This document shows, one piece after another, positions 9,079 through 17,709 of a stretch of DNA of 64,000 nt. A program made the translations under genes and the position numbers. Source of the stretch: UBA2767 sp965228625. Lineage in GTDB: Bacteria > Pseudomonadota > Alphaproteobacteria > Rhizobiales > Methyloligellaceae. The first letter of the stretch is position 1. Each line of letters begins with the position of its first letter. The stretch covers positions 2,356,001-2,420,000 of the forward strand of contig OZ245829.1 in the NCBI GenBank assembly GCA_965228625.1, given 5' to 3'. The notes beneath the pieces were generated by a model that was not told the origin of the DNA, searched no databases, and was given only the letters and a program-made list of their open reading frames with translations.

Positions 9079-9447
9079 TCAATCCTTTTCTTTTCGTTCT
9101 TTATTTGCCGGTTTGTCGTCCTGCCCCGGCATCCATTTCGGAAAGTCCGCACCGCAATACCGGCACACATTCGCATTCACAATACGAATTCCGTACCCAT
9201 AGAGCTTGCCGCACTTCGGGCATACTCGCTTCGCCTGCATGACCCAGGCAACCGTACCCGATGCCGCAATGCCCAGCATGAGCAACGTTCGCAGCAACGG
9301 CGTCGCGACGTCGGCCACCTCGATGATCGCCAACGCGAAGAGGCAGGCGGCGGCGAACCCGTAGGCGCGCGACACCCATTGCTGATATCTGACGTCCGAT
9401 ACACTGACCTCGGGCACCGGGTTTTCGGGCGACTTTGACGGACTCAT
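9079..9447 (-). CDS. Small membrane protein with zinc-ribbon domain
   Basis: A 122-residue protein with two predicted membrane helices (about residues 28-48 and 52-70) followed by a zinc ribbon: CPKC near residue 76 and CRYC near 95, in the pattern CxxC-x15-CxxC. The tail is highly charged. The start at 9447 is preceded by GAGGG at a good distance; a TTG at 9462 would be an alternative start. It lies 11 bases after the NlpC/P60 gene and 6 bases before the rhodanese gene on the same transcript. No function is known to me; the ribbon may bind a metal or another protein at the inner membrane. Confidence 0.7.
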   Translation of the reverse strand: MSPSKSPENPVPEVSVSDVRYQQWVSRAYGFAAACLFALAIIEVADVATPLLRTLLMLGIAASGTVAWVMQAKRVCPKCGKLYGYGIRIVNANVCRYCGADFPKWMPGQDDKPANKERKEKD

Positions 9448-9458
9448 GGATGGCACCC

Positions 9459-10316
9459 TCAACCCAGTCGCCGAACCGACGTGATCGGTCCGTATGCGGA
9501 TTCGATGCGCGCGATCGCCTCGGTGGCGGGCTCGATCTCGACAGCCATGTGATGGACATTCGCATGAAGCAGACGCGCACCGTCAATCATCACACCCACA
9601 TGCCCGCTCCAGAACACCAGATCGCCCCTGCGAAGGGCATCCTGGTCGTGCGGATCGCCGACAGATTCGCCAAGCGCCGCCTCCTGCATGTCGCTGTCGC
9701 GCGGACACGCCACTCCGGTGGCCTGCAGCGCGAGCTGAACGACCGCGGAACAATCGAGGCCGATACTGGTACGCCCGCCCCAAAGATAGGGCGCCCCGAG
9801 GAATTTCCCGGCAGTCTCTACAAAATCCTCCTCGAAACTGTCGATCGGAGCACAATGCGAGGCGACGACGAACCGCCCATCCCTGAGCTGTGCGAACCGG
9901 CCCTCTGTCGTCGCAAGTTCTATCCGCGCGTTCATGCTGAGCAGGTCGAGCGGCGGGGCCTTGTAGTCGGGCTCGGGATATATGTGGGTTCTGAGGGCGC
10001 GCACGCGATGGGTCGGTGGCGAGATATTGCCGCTCAACGCGTTTGCCGAAAGATAACCGACATGGGAGTCCGTCTCGGCCTGGACCCATGCCCAACCCTC
10101 ACGCTCCTCATAGACGGTCACCATTTCGCCGAGCAGCAGCTCGGTCTCGAGAACCGCATCGTGTCGCGGGGACTCGCGCAATTGCACGGCCGCGTCGATG
10201 ACCTGCCGCTTCGTACCTTCGATGAAACGTCCTGCCTGAACCTTGCCCTTGAGCTGGATCGCGGCCAGGTCTTCCCTGAAAGCGTTGACGCGTTTGTCGA
10301 GTGGCCGGTCGGTCAT
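9459..10316 (-). CDS. SH3-domain NlpC/P60 peptidoglycan endopeptidase
   Basis: A 285-residue hydrolase with two bacterial SH3-like regions (about residues 40-155) and a C-terminal NlpC/P60 domain. The catalytic Cys189 lies in SIGLDCSAVVQ, His239 in SGHVGVMI, and His251 in LLHANVHH is the third polar residue. Proteins of this architecture cut the D-Glu/diaminopimelate bond of murein peptides. No signal peptide is visible, so it probably acts in the cytoplasm on imported muropeptides. The frame extends upstream to 10574, but the ATG at 10316 overlaps the aminopeptidase stop as ATGA, which supports this start and translational coupling. Confidence 0.82.
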   Translation of the reverse strand: MTDRPLDKRVNAFREDLAAIQLKGKVQAGRFIEGTKRQVIDAAVQLRESPRHDAVLETELLLGEMVTVYEEREGWAWVQAETDSHVGYLSANALSGNISPPTHRVRALRTHIYPEPDYKAPPLDLLSMNARIELATTEGRFAQLRDGRFVVASHCAPIDSFEEDFVETAGKFLGAPYLWGGRTSIGLDCSAVVQLALQATGVACPRDSDMQEAALGESVGDPHDQDALRRGDLVFWSGHVGVMIDGARLLHANVHHMAVEIEPATEAIARIESAYGPITSVRRLG

Positions 10317-11728
10317 TGTCCGTACGTGCGCGAAAACGCATCGAACAGCGCCCGCGCGCCCTGCGGCTCGCCGCCTTCGGGCCGCGCCGGCTTGGCACGC
10401 GCCACCCAGCCATAAATATCGAAATGGGCGTAAACCTGTGCCTGCTCGACAAAGCGCTTCAGGAACATGGCGGCCGTGATCGATCCGGCGAACGGGCCGT
10501 CGGAGATATGGTTCACGTCCCCGGTCTTGGCCCGAAGCAGCTTGTCGTAGGGTTGCCAGAACGGCATGCGCCATACGGGATCATCGACCCGGGCAGCGCT
10601 GGCGAGCACGTCTTCCGCGAATTCCTCATCGGTCGAATAGAAGGGCGGCAGGTCGGGACCGAGCGCCACGCGCGCGGCACCGGTCAATGTCGCCATCGTA
10701 AGAAGTGTTGCGGGTTTCTCTTCATCGGCGAGCGCGAGCGCGTCGGCCATGACAAGGCGGCCTTCCGCGTCCGTATTGCCGATCTCGACCGTGATCCCCT
10801 TTCGGCTCTGCAAAACATCGCCGGGGCGAAAGGCGTTCCCGGAGATGGCGTTATCCGCCGCGGCGATGAGCACCCGCAGGCGAACCTTGAGCTTTGCGGC
10901 CATCATCATCGAGGCGAGAGCGAGAACCGACGCCGCTCCGCCCATGTCCTTCTTCATGAGCACCATGGCCGGCGTCGGCTTGATGCTCAGCCCGCCGGTA
11001 TCATACGTGATGCCTTTGCCCACCAGGGTCACCTTGGGCGCACGCGCCGGACCCCACGAGAAATCGATCAATCGCGGTGCGCGATCGCTGGCGCGGCCGA
11101 CGGCGTGGATCAGCGGGAAATTCTGCTTGAGCAGCGCATCGCCCGTCACGACCTTGATCTTCGCGCCGTGCCCGCGCGCCAGTTTGCGCGCCGCCTGTTC
11201 GAGCTCGGCCGGCCCGAGATCATTGGCGGGCGTATTGATCAGATCTCGCGCCATCGCCACCGCCTCGGCAACAACCGCAAGCCGGCTCTTATCGACGCTA
11301 TCCGGAAGAACAAGACGACGCGGCGCCCATGTGTCGTTCGACTTGTAACGCGAGAACCCGTAACTCCCCATCGCCCAGGCAAGCGCGGAAAGGTCGCCAT
11401 CGTCGAGGGTGTCCTCGAAATGGAAGTCGCCCTCCGGCAGGGCGCGCGGCAAAGCACCGGCGAGCATGGCGCGACGCGCCGTGTCCGTTTGTGTCCCGGC
11501 GCCGAGCACGGCACCGGAAACGCCGCCGTCCTTCCCCGGCAGAAGTAGAACACCCCCCTCTTCCGCCTTCCAGGCGGTGGCCTGCGCCCATTTCCGCTGA
11601 ACCGCGTTCAGGCGCTTCAGGTCGTTCTCAAGGGAGGCGCTTCCGGCGATCCATATAGGCGTGCTCGGGCCTTTCCCGGCCCGCTCAACGAAAAACGAAG
11701 ATGGTTTCCCTGCTTTCGACTTGCTCAT
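10313..11728 (-). CDS. Leucyl aminopeptidase family protein (M17)
   Basis: A 471-residue cytosolic aminopeptidase. The M17 signature NTDAEGRLVMADAL is present near residue 330, together with the KGITYDTGG and KKDMGGAA segments that carry metal and catalytic lysine ligands. M17 enzymes remove N-terminal residues from peptides using two metal ions. The ATG at 11728 (MSKSKAG) gives the usual length; the longer frame to 11812 adds 28 residues that do not look like part of the family. The gene overlaps the NlpC/P60 gene by 4 bases. The pair could finish off peptides released from murein. Confidence 0.83.
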   Translation of the reverse strand: MSKSKAGKPSSFFVERAGKGPSTPIWIAGSASLENDLKRLNAVQRKWAQATAWKAEEGGVLLLPGKDGGVSGAVLGAGTQTDTARRAMLAGALPRALPEGDFHFEDTLDDGDLSALAWAMGSYGFSRYKSNDTWAPRRLVLPDSVDKSRLAVVAEAVAMARDLINTPANDLGPAELEQAARKLARGHGAKIKVVTGDALLKQNFPLIHAVGRASDRAPRLIDFSWGPARAPKVTLVGKGITYDTGGLSIKPTPAMVLMKKDMGGAASVLALASMMMAAKLKVRLRVLIAAADNAISGNAFRPGDVLQSRKGITVEIGNTDAEGRLVMADALALADEEKPATLLTMATLTGAARVALGPDLPPFYSTDEEFAEDVLASAARVDDPVWRMPFWQPYDKLLRAKTGDVNHISDGPFAGSITAAMFLKRFVEQAQVYAHFDIYGWVARAKPARPEGGEPQGARALFDAFSRTYGQ

Positions 11729-11827
11729 GGCCGAGTGCGCCCTATATTTCGCGCGCGACGCGCATATGCGTTTGTATTGCGTCTGTATGACAAGGCGCGA
11801 CGGCAAAGACAATGGGAGTGACGATCG

Positions 11828-12499
11828 GTGTCGGAAAACGCATATCAGCTTGTCCTGGGTGACAAAAACTACTCGTCATGGAGTTTGAGGCCCTGGCTGC
11901 TCATGCGGATGTTCGACATTCCGTTCGAGGAGATCAATGTCGAGATCACCACCCCCGGCACGCGCAAGCGGATTCTCGAGCACTCGCCATCGGGAAAGGT
12001 GCCGGCATTGAATGTGGGCGATCTCACGATCTGGGATACCTTTGCGATCACCGAGTACCTGGCGGAAGGGCATCCCGCTCTCGCGATCTGGCCGGATGAC
12101 CGTGACGCACGCGCCATAGCCCGCGCCGTGGCCGCCGAAATGCACTCGGGCTTCGAACACCTTCGCGGCGAGATGCCGATGGATATTCTCGGCTCCGGGC
12201 CGGCTGACGAGGTGAGCGTGGGCGTCGGCAGGGATATCAGCCGAATCGTCGAGATCTGGCGCATGTGCCGAACCTCGTATGGCGGCGACGGACCGTTCCT
12301 GTTCGGCACCTTCTCCGCCGCCGATGCCATGTACGCCCCGGTGACGAGCCGTTTCCGCACATATGGCGTCGCACTTGCCGAATACGGTGACGACGGCACG
12401 GCGCAAGCCTATTGCGAGACAATTCTTTCGCTCGATGCGATTGCCGAGTGGAGTGCGGCGGCGCGTGAGCAGCTCGCCGAACGCGGCACCGCTCAATAG
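11828..12499 (+). CDS. Glutathione S-transferase family protein
   Basis: A 223-residue GST with an N-terminal thioredoxin-like half (SSWSLRPWLLMRMF, then SGKVPALNVGDLTIWDT with the cis-Pro and the ITEYLAE element) and an alpha-helical C-terminal half containing FGTFSAADAMYAPV. It probably conjugates or reduces small molecules with glutathione; the substrate is unknown. The start is a GTG with GGGAG about 8 bases upstream. It is divergent from the aminopeptidase gene and separated from tadD by about 160 bases. Confidence 0.85.
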   Translation: MSENAYQLVLGDKNYSSWSLRPWLLMRMFDIPFEEINVEITTPGTRKRILEHSPSGKVPALNVGDLTIWDTFAITEYLAEGHPALAIWPDDRDARAIARAVAAEMHSGFEHLRGEMPMDILGSGPADEVSVGVGRDISRIVEIWRMCRTSYGGDGPFLFGTFSAADAMYAPVTSRFRTYGVALAEYGDDGTAQAYCETILSLDAIAEWSAAAREQLAERGTAQ

Positions 12500-12660
12500 A
12501 GCCTTGCGCCCTGTAGGATGTCACAAACCGGCCCATTTCCGCCGTTTCCCGCCAAATGAAGGTCCAGATCGCGCCGTCTTGGTTAATCCTTTCTTGACGA
12601 CTGTCCCGGATTATTACGCCAGCGCAACATTAGACGGCCCCACGGCTGAAGGACGGCGAA

Positions 12661-13815
12661 ATGGTCAAGTGGGAGGGCGCGGCGGACTCTGCATGCCGCC
12701 GGCTTGTTTGGAATCTGTTGGCGGGCACGGCGATCATCTGTATCGCCGCCGGATGCACGAAGACGAGCAAGAAAAGCACACCAAAAAAGTCGGTCGCTTC
12801 GATCAACTATACCAAGCAGGCTGAACGGCCGCGCTTGAAACCGAATCATCCGTTGCACATCGCAACGGCGCACTGGGCGCGCAAGCACCTGAAGAAACCG
12901 TCCGATCCGTCGGCGGCGATCAATTACGCGCGGAATCTCAAGGCGATCGGCTCCAAGGACCGGGCAATGGAAGTCCTTGCACGTACCTACGACCTCAATC
13001 GCGGTCACGGGGGGCTGGCGTCGGAATACGGCCGGCTCGCCCTCGACCTCGGCAAGACGCAGATGGCCGAACAACTCCTTAATCAGGCCATGCGCAGCAA
13101 AGGCGCGCCGGATTGGCGTGTCTTGTCGGCACTCGGCACGATCCATGCAAAACGCGGCGATCACAAGAAGGCGCAGTCCTTCTATAACGCCGCCTTGCGC
13201 CAGCAGCCCGGAGCAACTTCGGTCTACAACAACCTTGCCTTGTCCTTCGCTCTGGACGGCAAGGCCGGAGACGCGGAGAATCTGCTGAAGCGCGCCGTTG
13301 CCCAAGGCCACAACACCCGCCGTGTGCGTCAGAACCTGGCTCTCGTTCTCGGGCTGCAACGCAAGTTCGACGAGGCGGAGAAGATCGCGCAGACCGACCT
13401 TGCGAACGAAAAGGTCGAGAACAATGTCGCCTACCTGAAGAGCATGGTGAAGAAGGCGCGGTATGCCAAGGCACCGGCGCAAGCACCCAAGGCGGCAAAG
13501 AAAGTCCAGACCGCGACAGGTAAAAAGACCCCGGCAGTGAAGACGGCGTCGAAATCGCCCAACGCAACGCCGGGCGCCCGCCCGTCGAAACAGAATGCGG
13601 CAGGCACCCGGGCGAAGCCAACCACACAAGCCGCGGCGACCGCAGCAAAGGCAAAAGCAAGGGCCAAGCCGGCGGCCAAGTCTTCCGGTTCGGCGCCCGC
13701 GAAAGCGCCAACCTGGACCACCAAGACCAATACCAGTGCTGCGGCGAAGCCGAACGTCAGTGTCGCGCAAGCCAAGGCGACACGTGTCAGCACCAACTTC
13801 CCGGCTACGGAGTAG
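12661..13815 (+). CDS. tadD: TadD-like tetratricopeptide lipoprotein of the Flp pilus
   Basis: A 384-residue protein with a hydrophobic N-terminus and a lipobox-like IAAGC (Cys32), so probably a lipoprotein. Residues about 85-270 contain tandem tetratricopeptide repeats (for example SALGTIHAKRGDHKKAQSFY and YNNLALSFALDGKAGDAENL). TadD proteins act as pilotins or scaffolds in Tad pilus assembly. The last 100 or so residues are almost only Ala, Lys, Thr, Pro and Ser, an unusual low-complexity tail. It is transcribed towards tadC from the opposite strand. The call rests on the repeats plus the neighbouring tad locus. Confidence 0.75.
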   Translation: MVKWEGAADSACRRLVWNLLAGTAIICIAAGCTKTSKKSTPKKSVASINYTKQAERPRLKPNHPLHIATAHWARKHLKKPSDPSAAINYARNLKAIGSKDRAMEVLARTYDLNRGHGGLASEYGRLALDLGKTQMAEQLLNQAMRSKGAPDWRVLSALGTIHAKRGDHKKAQSFYNAALRQQPGATSVYNNLALSFALDGKAGDAENLLKRAVAQGHNTRRVRQNLALVLGLQRKFDEAEKIAQTDLANEKVENNVAYLKSMVKKARYAKAPAQAPKAAKKVQTATGKKTPAVKTASKSPNATPGARPSKQNAAGTRAKPTTQAAATAAKAKARAKPAAKSSGSAPAKAPTWTTKTNTSAAAKPNVSVAQAKATRVSTNFPATE

Positions 13816-14153
13816 TCCGTCTCATTGCCGGCGGCACTGCCGGCGCAGCCAGAGCCTTTTCGACCGAATCGGAGCCGTTCTGTTTCTCGATTGGCGCGCG
13901 CCTTTCGCAGACGCGGGTGGACGGCATGACATGATCCTCGCGGCGTCGACTAGAGTTGGATGACGGGAATTGGCGCACGCTCGGGCCAGCGGCTTCCAGG
14001 TTCAGTCCGCCGAACAGGCTTCAACAACACCACTGATGCGAACCGCGGCGCTCTCAAGCGCCGTGGTCGCGGAACATCACCCGACGCATCGCACCGTATG
14101 CACCACCGACCGAAATCGGTGGGCGTTCGGTCCCAAGATGACTGTCGGGGAGA
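13816..14153. other. Gap between convergent tadD and tadC
   Basis: No convincing gene in these 338 bases on either strand. A short dyad (GCCGGC at 13827-13832 and again at 13839-13844, loop of 6) followed by a TTTT at 13857 may end tadD transcription. The rest shows no codon pattern or repeat that I can recognise. Confidence 0.4.
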
Positions 14154-15134
14154 TCAGCCGCCGCGGATTTCCATGACCTGGATGTATGACGGCCCGAGAA
14201 TGACGATGAAAAGAACCGGAAGGAAGAATGCGATCATCGGCACCGTGAGTTTCGGTGGCAGTGCTGCTGCCTTTTTCTCCGCTTCCGCCATACGCATGTC
14301 GCGGTTCTCCTGCGCCATCGTTCGCAGCGCCGTGCTGATGGCCGTGCCATATCGCTCGGCCTGCACCAGGCTCGTGCAAACGGCCTTCACGCCGGGCAGG
14401 CCCGTACGCTTGCCAAGGTTCTCGAATGCCAGGCGACGATCGGGGAGATAAGACAATTCGGCGGTCGTCAGGCTCAGCTCTTCGGCAAGCTCCATAGACC
14501 GCGTACCGACTTCGCTGGCAACCTTGCTGAAGGCCGCTTCGATCGACATGCCGGCCTGCACGCAGATCAACATGAGGTCGAGGGCGTCGGGAAATGCACG
14601 TTTGATGGATTTCTGTCGCCGTTGAATCAAATTGGTGACGAAGATATTCGGAAGATAGAATCCCAGATAAGCGGCTCCCAATGAAATGCCGATCCTCGGC
14701 ATGGGAGGAAGCCGATAGTCCTGCACCAGAAACAGGTAGGCCAGAGTTCCGCCGAAGGCCAGGAACGGCAGAACAAGCCGGGCAAAAAGAAACGCCACGA
14801 CTGGTGCCTGACCGCGCAGGCCCGCCATTCGCAATCGATCGCGCGTCGAATCCGTTTCGAGCAGCTTCCTCAGATTGAGCTGCTCCACGATTTGTTTCAT
14901 GAAGCCCTTGGGCTGATTCCTGAGGCGCGCGTTGCGGTTCTCTTCAGACAGTTGTGCAAGACGCTCGGCACGCATTTTCTCGCGCTCGCTCGAAACATAC
15001 TTCATCCTGGAGTTCAGGCGATCACCGCTCAAAGCCGCCATGGAAATCGTCGCAACGGTCGCAAAGACCGCGATGGCAGTAAGCACCATGACCAGGAATT
15101 GGGGATCCAGAAATTGAACCAGGAAATCGTACAT
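14154..15134 (-). CDS. tadC: TadC, Flp pilus inner-membrane platform protein
   Basis: A 326-residue type II secretion F-domain protein. An N-terminal helix (about 12-35) is followed by a charged region, further helices around residues 105-160, the cytoplasmic F domain (ALDLMLICVQAGMSIEAAF, ELAEELSLTTAEL) and a final helix near 300-318. TadC pairs with TadB to form the membrane platform on which the CpaF ATPase drives pilus assembly. It lies 21 bases after tadB and is the last gene of the minus-strand cpa/tad operon. Confidence 0.9.
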   Translation of the reverse strand: MYDFLVQFLDPQFLVMVLTAIAVFATVATISMAALSGDRLNSRMKYVSSEREKMRAERLAQLSEENRNARLRNQPKGFMKQIVEQLNLRKLLETDSTRDRLRMAGLRGQAPVVAFLFARLVLPFLAFGGTLAYLFLVQDYRLPPMPRIGISLGAAYLGFYLPNIFVTNLIQRRQKSIKRAFPDALDLMLICVQAGMSIEAAFSKVASEVGTRSMELAEELSLTTAELSYLPDRRLAFENLGKRTGLPGVKAVCTSLVQAERYGTAISTALRTMAQENRDMRMAEAEKKAAALPPKLTVPMIAFFLPVLFIVILGPSYIQVMEIRGG

Positions 15135-15155
15135 GGGATCTCGCGTGCTCCCCCG

Positions 15156-16145
15156 TCAGTAGTCGAAGTTGATCATCTTGCGCATGACGAGAATGCCGAT
15201 AAGCATCCATACCGCGCTGCACATCAACATGAGCTTGCCGAGTTCCTCGGTCCACAACAGCATGATGTATTGCGGGTTCAGGATCGACAACGCCCCCATG
15301 ACGATAAGCGGAAGCGCGCCGATGATCATTGCCGACGCTTTTGCTTCAGCGCTGAAAGCCCGAACTTTCGCTTGCAGGTGCTGACGGCCCCTTAGGACCT
15401 GAGCCAGATTTTCGAGGGCCTCAGCCAGATTGCCGCCGGTCTGCTGCTGGATCGCGACGACAATCGCGAAGAAATTGACTTCCTGAAGTGGCATGCGCTC
15501 ATACATTCGGTCGAAAGCCTTGCCCAACGGCACCCCGACGCTCTGCTGTTCGACGATCTCGACGAACTCCCCTCGCACGGGCTCCTCCGCTTCCTCGGAA
15601 ATGATCCTCAGGCAATCGTTCAGCGGCAGACCGGTCTTGACGCCACGCACGATCACATCAATCGCGTTGGCGAACTCAATAAGAAACTGGTTCTGGCGGC
15701 GAAGGGCCAGGCGCGAAATGACCAGGCGCGGCAGCCCCACGCTGCCGGCGAAAAACGCAAGCCCTGCCACAAACGGTGTCGATCCCGTGAAAAAAGTGGC
15801 GCCTCCGAACAGCAAACCGCTGATTAAGCTGGCGATGTAGAATGATCGGTTTGGAATATCGAGGCCGGCCCTCCGCAAACGCGTGGCGAGCGTCAATCGC
15901 TTCTTGGACTTTTGCTTCGCCTCAAGTTCCTTGAGAACCTCCTCGACCTCGGTCTTGCGCGTGGAGATTGCCTCCGCTACGCCGCGCTGGGCAGTGACCG
16001 TTCGTCCCTGTGCCACCGATTTGACGCGTTTTTCGGTGGTACGTTCCCCCGAAACGAACGGCATGATCAGGACATAGGCAATACCGCCGACGCTGAGCGC
16101 GGCGAGGAAGACCACGCCCACTTCGACGAGTTGCGGACTAAGCAA
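15156..16145 (-). CDS. tadB: TadB, Flp pilus inner-membrane platform protein
   Basis: A 329-residue F-domain membrane protein with helices at the N-terminus (VVFLAALSVGGIAYVL), near residues 110-155 and at the C-terminus. The cytoplasmic domain carries NAIDVIVRGVKTGLPLNDCLRI and the QQQTGGNLAEALENLA signature typical of GspF/TadB. The frame can be extended to 16262, but the TTG at 16145 has GGGAG six bases upstream and gives the usual TadB length, so it was chosen. It overlaps the last codons of cpaF, which implies coupled translation. Confidence 0.85.
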   Translation of the reverse strand: MLSPQLVEVGVVFLAALSVGGIAYVLIMPFVSGERTTEKRVKSVAQGRTVTAQRGVAEAISTRKTEVEEVLKELEAKQKSKKRLTLATRLRRAGLDIPNRSFYIASLISGLLFGGATFFTGSTPFVAGLAFFAGSVGLPRLVISRLALRRQNQFLIEFANAIDVIVRGVKTGLPLNDCLRIISEEAEEPVRGEFVEIVEQQSVGVPLGKAFDRMYERMPLQEVNFFAIVVAIQQQTGGNLAEALENLAQVLRGRQHLQAKVRAFSAEAKASAMIIGALPLIVMGALSILNPQYIMLLWTEELGKLMLMCSAVWMLIGILVMRKMINFDY

Positions 16146-17706
16146 AGTTCTCTCCCAACGGACGTCCCATTTCGTCCGAAACTTCGCCGGCGGCCAGCGC
16201 CTCTGCGAGCCGATCCTCTTCCTTGAAGTACTGGGCCCGATCCCAGAACCGGGGGCGCGCAATGCCGGTCGTCCGATGGCGCCCGTCGATCCTGCCGTTC
16301 TGGTCCTCGCCCAGGATCTCGTGGATATAGAGATCCTGGAGGGTGATCACGTCACCTTCGAGGCCAACGACTTCGGTGATGTGCGTGATCTTGCGCGAGC
16401 CGTCGCGCATGCGCGACGCCTGAATGATTACGTCGACGGACGCGACGATCATTTCGCGGATGGTCTTGCTCGGCAGGCTGTAGCCGCCCATCAGGATCAT
16501 GCTCTCGAGGCGGGACAGGCACTCGCGCGGACTGTTTGAGTGCAATGTTCCCATCGATCCGTCATGGCCGGTGTTCATGGCCTGCAACAGGTCGAACGCT
16601 TCGGGGCCGCGCACCTCGCCGACGATAATGCGGTCGGGGCGCATACGCAGACAGTTCTTGACGAGGTCCCGCATCGTGACTTCGCCCTCGCCTTCAAGGT
16701 TCGGCGGGCGGGTTTCAAGACGGACCACGTGCGGCTGCTGGAGCTGCAGCTCGGCGGAGTCCTCACACGTGATGACGCGTTCTTCCTTGTCGATGTATCC
16801 GGTCAGACAGTTCAGCAAGGTCGTCTTGCCCGAGCCGGTACCTCCGGAGATGATGGTATTGCAGCGGACGCGTCCGACAATCGATAGCAGGGTCCGTCCG
16901 ATATCATTGATCGAGTTGAACGCGACGAGCTGATCCAGCGTCAGCCGGTCTTTCTTGAACTTTCTGATCGTGAGAGTGGGACCGTCCAGTGCAAGCGGCG
17001 GCGCGATGACGTTGACGCGGCTGCCGTCGGGAAGACGCGCGTCGCAGATCGGACTGGATTCGTCGACGCGGCGGCCGACCTGGCTCACGATCCGCTGGCA
17101 GATGTTCATCAACTGGCTGTTGTCGGCAAACCGGATCGGCGCCGCTTCGATCATGCCGTTGACTTCGATGTATGTGGTATCGGCACCGTTCACCATGATG
17201 TCGGCGATGTCGTCGCGGGCGAGAAGCGGTTCGAGCGGGCCGTAGCCAAGAACGTCGTTGCAGATATCCTCGAGCAGTTCCTCCTGTTCGGAGATGCTCA
17301 TGACGACATTCTTGATCGCGACAATCTCGGAGACGATATCGCGGATTTCCTCGCGCGCCGCCTCCGCATCAAGTCGGGCGAGCTGCGTCAGGTCGATGGT
17401 GTCGATCAGCGCATTGAAGACGGTCGTCTTGACGTCGTAATAGTCCTCCGAGCGCGTGCGATCGAATGCGGGGGCCGCCGTGGCGCTTTCTGCAGCGGGG
17501 GGTGGCGGCGCGGGTTGCGGCTGTGCAGGAGGTTGAGAAGGCTGCGGTTGTGCGGCCGGAGCAACCGGTGCCTGAGGCGGACCCTCGGCAGCCGGATGAG
17601 GCTGCGCCGGCGGCACGGGTGCCGGCTCCGCTGCCGGCGGCTGAGCCGGATGGACCGGTTCCTTGGGGATGTCAGGCCCGCCGGGCGTCCCTCGTTTCCC
17701 GAACAT
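16138..17706 (-). CDS. cpaF: CpaF/TadA, Flp pilus assembly ATPase
   Basis: A 522-residue secretion ATPase. Residues 1-75 are a Pro/Ala/Gln-rich stretch, unusual in length. The ATPase core follows with an N-terminal domain (GYGPLEPLLARDDIADIMVNG), Walker A GGTGSGKTT, an aspartate box near CEDSAELQLQQPH, Walker B RPDRIIVGEVRGPEA and the His box GHDGSMGTLHSN. It powers pilus extension and probably retraction at the cytoplasmic face. The ATG lies 3 bases after the cpaE stop, preceded by GGGAAAG. Confidence 0.93.
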   Translation of the reverse strand: MFGKRGTPGGPDIPKEPVHPAQPPAAEPAPVPPAQPHPAAEGPPQAPVAPAAQPQPSQPPAQPQPAPPPPAAESATAAPAFDRTRSEDYYDVKTTVFNALIDTIDLTQLARLDAEAAREEIRDIVSEIVAIKNVVMSISEQEELLEDICNDVLGYGPLEPLLARDDIADIMVNGADTTYIEVNGMIEAAPIRFADNSQLMNICQRIVSQVGRRVDESSPICDARLPDGSRVNVIAPPLALDGPTLTIRKFKKDRLTLDQLVAFNSINDIGRTLLSIVGRVRCNTIISGGTGSGKTTLLNCLTGYIDKEERVITCEDSAELQLQQPHVVRLETRPPNLEGEGEVTMRDLVKNCLRMRPDRIIVGEVRGPEAFDLLQAMNTGHDGSMGTLHSNSPRECLSRLESMILMGGYSLPSKTIREMIVASVDVIIQASRMRDGSRKITHITEVVGLEGDVITLQDLYIHEILGEDQNGRIDGRHRTTGIARPRFWDRAQYFKEEDRLAEALAAGEVSDEMGRPLGENFA

Positions 17707-17709
17707 GCG

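Noticed and set aside
13960..14451. A plus-strand frame in the gap between tadD and tadC
   Set aside because: Most of it lies opposite tadC; the part in the gap has no ribosome site or motif.
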